From Thermoanaerobaculia bacterium (GTDB taxonomy: Bacteria > Acidobacteriota > Thermoanaerobaculia > Multivoradales > JAHEKO01): a stretch of DNA of 64,000 nucleotides. Below are positions 61,151 through 64,000 of the stretch, in pieces; position 1 is the first letter of the stretch, and every line of letters begins with the position of its first letter. The DNA is taken from the NCBI GenBank assembly GCA_947259195.1, contig CAMYLC010000034.1, positions 1 to 64,000 of the forward strand, in the 5' to 3' direction. The notes beneath the pieces were generated by a model. That model was not told the origin of the DNA. It was given only the letters and a program-made list of their open reading frames with translations, and did no database searches. The position numbers and the translations under genes are program-made.

Positions 61151-61444
61151 AGTCGATGGGGTCTCGTGGAGTGCTCAGCCAACCGAACTCGCGGCCGAGA
61201 AGGCAGAGCCGGCAAGATGGCTTCGCAGACCTCTCGCTCCCGCCATGCAAACATCGATTGAGAAGCTACGGCATTCGCCGCATTGGTTCTCTTGGATCAC
61301 CACCCCGTGAGGCGGGTCTGGAGCACCGTCTTACGGGTGGTGCGCTTGTGGCTTGATCTGCCTAGACTAAGCCTGCAGGTTTCCCTACCTGGAGAGATAG
61401 TCTGGCAAACTCACTCACAAAACCCAATCTTGCGAGGTGTGAGA
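61151..61444. other. Intergenic region upstream of the hydrogenase genes
   Basis: About 290 bases between the divergent MscS remnant and hoxF. It must hold the hox promoter. I looked for a -24/-12 (sigma-54) site and found only a poor GTCTGGCAA near 61400; no confident promoter. Confidence 0.4.
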
Positions 61445-63277
61445 ATGAGCACCACTCAGGAGAGAACGGTCCCCTCGATCTGTGAGTCGTTCGGCAACGA
61501 GCGTTCGCGGATGATGGATATCGTTCTGGAAGTCCAAGACAAGCTCGGTTGTGTCGACGCAGAAACGATCGACGCCATCGCTGCGGCCACCGACGCTCCG
61601 AGGGTAGACGTCGAGAGCGTCGTGTCTTTCTACTCCTTCACCAGCCAGAAGCCCAAGGGGAAGGTCGTCATTCGGCTCAGTAGTGACGTTCCAGACATCA
61701 TGGCAGGAGCGCTGGATGTCGCCAGGGGACTCGAAGAGGAGCTGGGTATCCGCTTCGGGGAGACGACGCCGGATGGCATGTTCACTCTCGAGTGGACGTC
61801 CTGCATCGGCATGTCCGATCAGGCTCCGGCTGCTCTGGTCAACGGGCTGGTGATGCCGAGCCTGGGGCCGGGAACGGCTCGTCGTGGAGTCCAGATCCTT
61901 CGCGAGCGCAACAACCTGGAAGATCTCCAGGGCACCCTGATTCGCGAATACGGGGACGGCGAGAACTCGCACGACCTGGTCAGGGCGGCGGTTCGCAACA
62001 ACATTCGGCGGCCTGGGAAGGTCATCTTCGGCCGGATGGAGTCCGGCGCGGGTCTGATCAAAGCCCTGGCCATGAGCCCTGCCGAGGTCATTCGCGGAAT
62101 CAAGACCGCTCGGTTGCGGGGCCGAGGTGGAGCGGGCTTTCCCACCGGCATGAAATGGGAGTTCACTCGTGCGGCAGGAGGCGACGATCGAACCCTCATC
62201 TGCAACGCGGATGAAGGCGAGCCGGGCACCTTCAAGGACCGCGTCATTCTGACCGAACGTCCGGACCTTCTGTTCGAGGGCATGACGATCGCGGGCTATG
62301 CAATTGGAGCCAAGATCGGTCTGCTGTATCTGCGTGCCGAGTACAGCTACCTCCGTGAGTATCTCGAGCATGTTCTCGAGCGGAGACGCGAACAGCGCCT
62401 GTTGGGAAGTAGAGTCTGCGGAAAGGAAGGGTTCGAGTTCGATATTCGCATCCAGATGGGAGCTGGGGCCTACATTTGCGGGGAAGAGACGGCTCTGATC
62501 AGCTCGTGCGAAGGCCTGCGGGGTGATCCGAAGAACCGACCTCCATTTCCGGCGCAGCACGGCTATCTGGGCACTCCTACCTCAGTCAACAACGTCGAAA
62601 CGCTGTGCTGCGTGGCACCGATTCTCGAAATGGGCCCCGGTTGGTTCTCCTCCATCGGGTCGGCGGGCAGCACGGGCACCAAGCTGCTCAGCATCTCGGG
62701 CGACTGCATGCGCCGCGGGGTCTACGAGGTTCCGTTCGGCACTACACTGCGGGAGGTCTTCGAGATGTGCGGGGCGTCCGAGCCTGCCGCGGTGCAGGTA
62801 GGAGGTCCCAGCGGACAGATGGTCGGCCCCGATGACTACGCCCGCGAGATCTGCTTCGACGATCTGGCCACCGGTGGGTCCCTGATGATCTTCGGGCCGC
62901 GGCGCAATCTCCTCGAGATCGCTTCGCAGTTCATGGAGTTCTTCATCGAGGAGAGTTGTGGCTACTGCACCCCTTGTCGCGTCGGCAATGTGCTGCTGAA
63001 AGAACGGCTCGACAAGATCCTGGCAGGGCTGGGGGAGAAATCGGACCTGGAGTACCTGCAGAAGCTGGCGACGACGATCAAGACGACCAGTCGCTGTGGA
63101 CTCGGCCAGACATCAGCCAATCCCGTGCTCTCGACCATCGAAAACTTCAAGATGCTCTATGAGCGGCTTCTGAAGGAACCGGAAGAGGGACGGCAGCGCA
63201 GCTTCGACATCCAGACCGCCCTGAGCCAAGCCCAGGATCTGACCGGGCGTGAATCGGTCCACTTCAAGCAAGGGTAG
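61445..63277 (+). CDS. hoxF: HoxF-like NAD(H)-oxidising subunit of a bidirectional [NiFe] hydrogenase (610 aa)
   Basis: ATG 61445 preceded by GAGGTGTGA. Residues 1-150 are a NuoE-like domain (SICESFGNERSRMMDIVLEVQ, GMFTLEWTSCIGMSDQAPA) with only one of four Cys ligands, as in HoxF. Residues about 180-610 are NuoF-like: GRGGAGFPTGMKWEF (NAD/FMN), CNADEGEPGTFKDRV (FMN), GAGAYICGEETALISS, and the 4Fe-4S ligands ESCGYCTPCR with SRCGLGQ. Oxidises or reduces NAD(H) within the group 3d hydrogenase diaphorase. The next gene starts 8 bases after the stop. Confidence 0.88.
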   Translation: MSTTQERTVPSICESFGNERSRMMDIVLEVQDKLGCVDAETIDAIAAATDAPRVDVESVVSFYSFTSQKPKGKVVIRLSSDVPDIMAGALDVARGLEEELGIRFGETTPDGMFTLEWTSCIGMSDQAPAALVNGLVMPSLGPGTARRGVQILRERNNLEDLQGTLIREYGDGENSHDLVRAAVRNNIRRPGKVIFGRMESGAGLIKALAMSPAEVIRGIKTARLRGRGGAGFPTGMKWEFTRAAGGDDRTLICNADEGEPGTFKDRVILTERPDLLFEGMTIAGYAIGAKIGLLYLRAEYSYLREYLEHVLERRREQRLLGSRVCGKEGFEFDIRIQMGAGAYICGEETALISSCEGLRGDPKNRPPFPAQHGYLGTPTSVNNVETLCCVAPILEMGPGWFSSIGSAGSTGTKLLSISGDCMRRGVYEVPFGTTLREVFEMCGASEPAAVQVGGPSGQMVGPDDYAREICFDDLATGGSLMIFGPRRNLLEIASQFMEFFIEESCGYCTPCRVGNVLLKERLDKILAGLGEKSDLEYLQKLATTIKTTSRCGLGQTSANPVLSTIENFKMLYERLLKEPEEGRQRSFDIQTALSQAQDLTGRESVHFKQG

Positions 63278-63285
63278 GGATCATC

Positions 63286-64000
63286 ATGAACAACAACAAT
63301 CAGAAGATCTCGTTGACCATCGATGGCGTCGAAGTTCAAGGCAAACCGGGTCAGACGATTCTGGAAGCCGCAGAGGCCGCCGCCGTCTATATCCCCAGGC
63401 TCTGTTGGATGAAGAACCTCACTGCCGCCGGCAGCTGCCGGGTCTGCTCGGTGCGAGCCAACGGTCGCGTTCAATCTGCCTGCACCCAGCCCATCGGACC
63501 GGGGATGGTCGTCGAGAACGACACCGAAGAGCTGCGGGAGCTGCGCCGCAACCTCATCGACATGCTGTTTGTCGAGGGAAACCACTTTTGCATGTTCTGC
63601 GAGAAGAGTGGTGAGTGCGAGCTGCAGGCTCTGGCCTACCGGTTCGGGATCACGGCTCCCAAGTACCCCTTCATGTTTCCGCAGCGGGATCTGGACGCCA
63701 GCCATCCGGAGATCCTCGTGGACCGCAACCGCTGCATTCTCTGTGGGCGCTGCGTGCGGGCCTCCCAGGAGCTCGATGGCAAGCATGTCTTCGGCTTCGT
63801 AGGGAGGGGAACCACGAAACGACTGGCGGTGAATGCTCCGGACAATCTGGCTCAAACGGATGCGGAAGCTGACGATCAGGCCGTGGCCGCGTGTCCGACC
63901 GGATCGCTGTTGGTCAAACGTGTCGGCTACGCGGTGCCCGTCGGCCAGAGGAAGTTCGACCACTCACCTATCGGTTCCGAGATCGAGAACTCGGATGTGC
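63286..64000 (+). CDS. hoxU: HoxU-like Fe-S subunit of the hydrogenase diaphorase, 3' end outside window
   Basis: Runs off the right edge after 238 codons. GGGATC site precedes ATG 63286. Residues 8-80 are a 2Fe-2S ferredoxin fold (RLCWMKNLTAAGSCRVCSVRANG, SACTQP). Then the NuoG-type His-Cys 4Fe-4S motif (EGNHFCMFCEKSGECELQAL) and a CxxCxxC pair (NRCILCGRCVRASQE; CPTGSLLVKR). KYPFMFPQRDLDASHP and PVGQRKFDHSPIGSEIE are HoxU hallmarks rather than NuoG. hoxY and hoxH should follow outside the window. Confidence 0.9.
   Translation, partial: MNNNNQKISLTIDGVEVQGKPGQTILEAAEAAAVYIPRLCWMKNLTAAGSCRVCSVRANGRVQSACTQPIGPGMVVENDTEELRELRRNLIDMLFVEGNHFCMFCEKSGECELQALAYRFGITAPKYPFMFPQRDLDASHPEILVDRNRCILCGRCVRASQELDGKHVFGFVGRGTTKRLAVNAPDNLAQTDAEADDQAVAACPTGSLLVKRVGYAVPVGQRKFDHSPIGSEIENSDV

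Noticed and set aside
61390..61420. Sigma-54 type promoter before hoxF
   Set aside because: GTCTGGCAA lacks the GC/TTGC -12 element at correct distance.
1..64000. CRISPR arrays, tRNA or rRNA genes, intact insertion sequences
   Set aside because: No regularly spaced repeats, cloverleaf genes or transposase motifs were seen; gene breaks are not flanked by recognisable IS ends.

Overview
High-GC bacterial chromosome segment (roughly 60 to 65 percent GC by eye) with compact gene spacing, many ATGA/TGATG overlaps and good AGGAGG-type ribosome sites. No RNA genes, CRISPR arrays or intact transposases were seen. The gene mix suggests an Acidobacteriota-type organism, possibly Thermoanaerobaculia-like: a Ser/Thr kinase with a propeller tail, DUF2911 and DUF1570 proteins with TPRs, PadR/HAAS pairs, an acyl-CoA oxidase, a DesKR-type two-component system with an ABC exporter, a secreted repeat protein ending in an FxDGFESGD motif, a UGA-containing peroxiredoxin and a Hox-type hydrogenase. 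This assignment is an inference from families, not a marker-gene result.

Layout. 0-6.6 kb: a truncated kinase, two PIN-toxin/antitoxin loci, a DUF2911 protein, a hydrolase-cyclase fusion and a PadR/HAAS pair. 6.6-21.4 kb: acyl-CoA dehydrogenases, hydrolases, a cupin, an M28 peptidase, DinB and serine hydrolase genes, with several gene remnants between them. 21.4-25.9 kb (minus strand): ABC ATPase, permease, histidine kinase, response regulator and a frameshifted outer-membrane-type gene in one operon, with GTCAT/ATGAC half-sites upstream. 26-35 kb: three very large envelope genes in a row, comprising a membrane transglutaminase-like protein, a lipoprotein, and a 1470-residue lipoprotein with PPC, discoidin-like and two VWA regions. 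35.1-37.1 kb: a small unknown gene plus a PilT-type ATPase. 37.3-42.9 kb: a five-gene operon (ELFV amino-acid dehydrogenase, nitroreductase, PLP fold-type II enzyme, LeuA/NifV-like synthase, B12-binding radical SAM) that looks like a small biosynthetic cluster. 42.9-46.9 kb: a DUF2723 membrane transferase and a phosphodiesterase-type lipoprotein with TPRs. 47-57.6 kb: a seven-repeat secreted protein, a rhodanese-lactamase fusion, an AsmA-like protein, a dehalogenase-like hydrolase, a homocysteine methyltransferase, a likely selenoprotein peroxiredoxin, a DUF4442 protein and a bactofilin-like membrane protein. 57.7-61.2 kb: LacZ and carboxylesterase remnants meeting head to head, a third PIN toxin locus and a broken MscS gene. 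61.4-64 kb: hoxF and the start of hoxU.

Two themes run through the window. First, many genes are broken in a similar way: N and C termini are joined with the core missing (kinase, methyltransferase, MscS), or only the 3' end survives (RND pump, PLD/cardiolipin synthase, monooxygenase-like, LacZ, carboxylesterase). Second, all three toxin-antitoxin loci have a near-consensus promoter whose -10 box ends 6 or 7 bases before the antitoxin ATG, overlaid by an inverted repeat. This predicts leaderless, autoregulated mRNAs.

The strongest single observation is an in-frame UGA at the peroxidatic Cys position of the peroxiredoxin at 54107-54757, followed by a SECIS-like hairpin. The best candidates for undescribed systems are the five-gene biosynthetic operon and the three-gene envelope operon.
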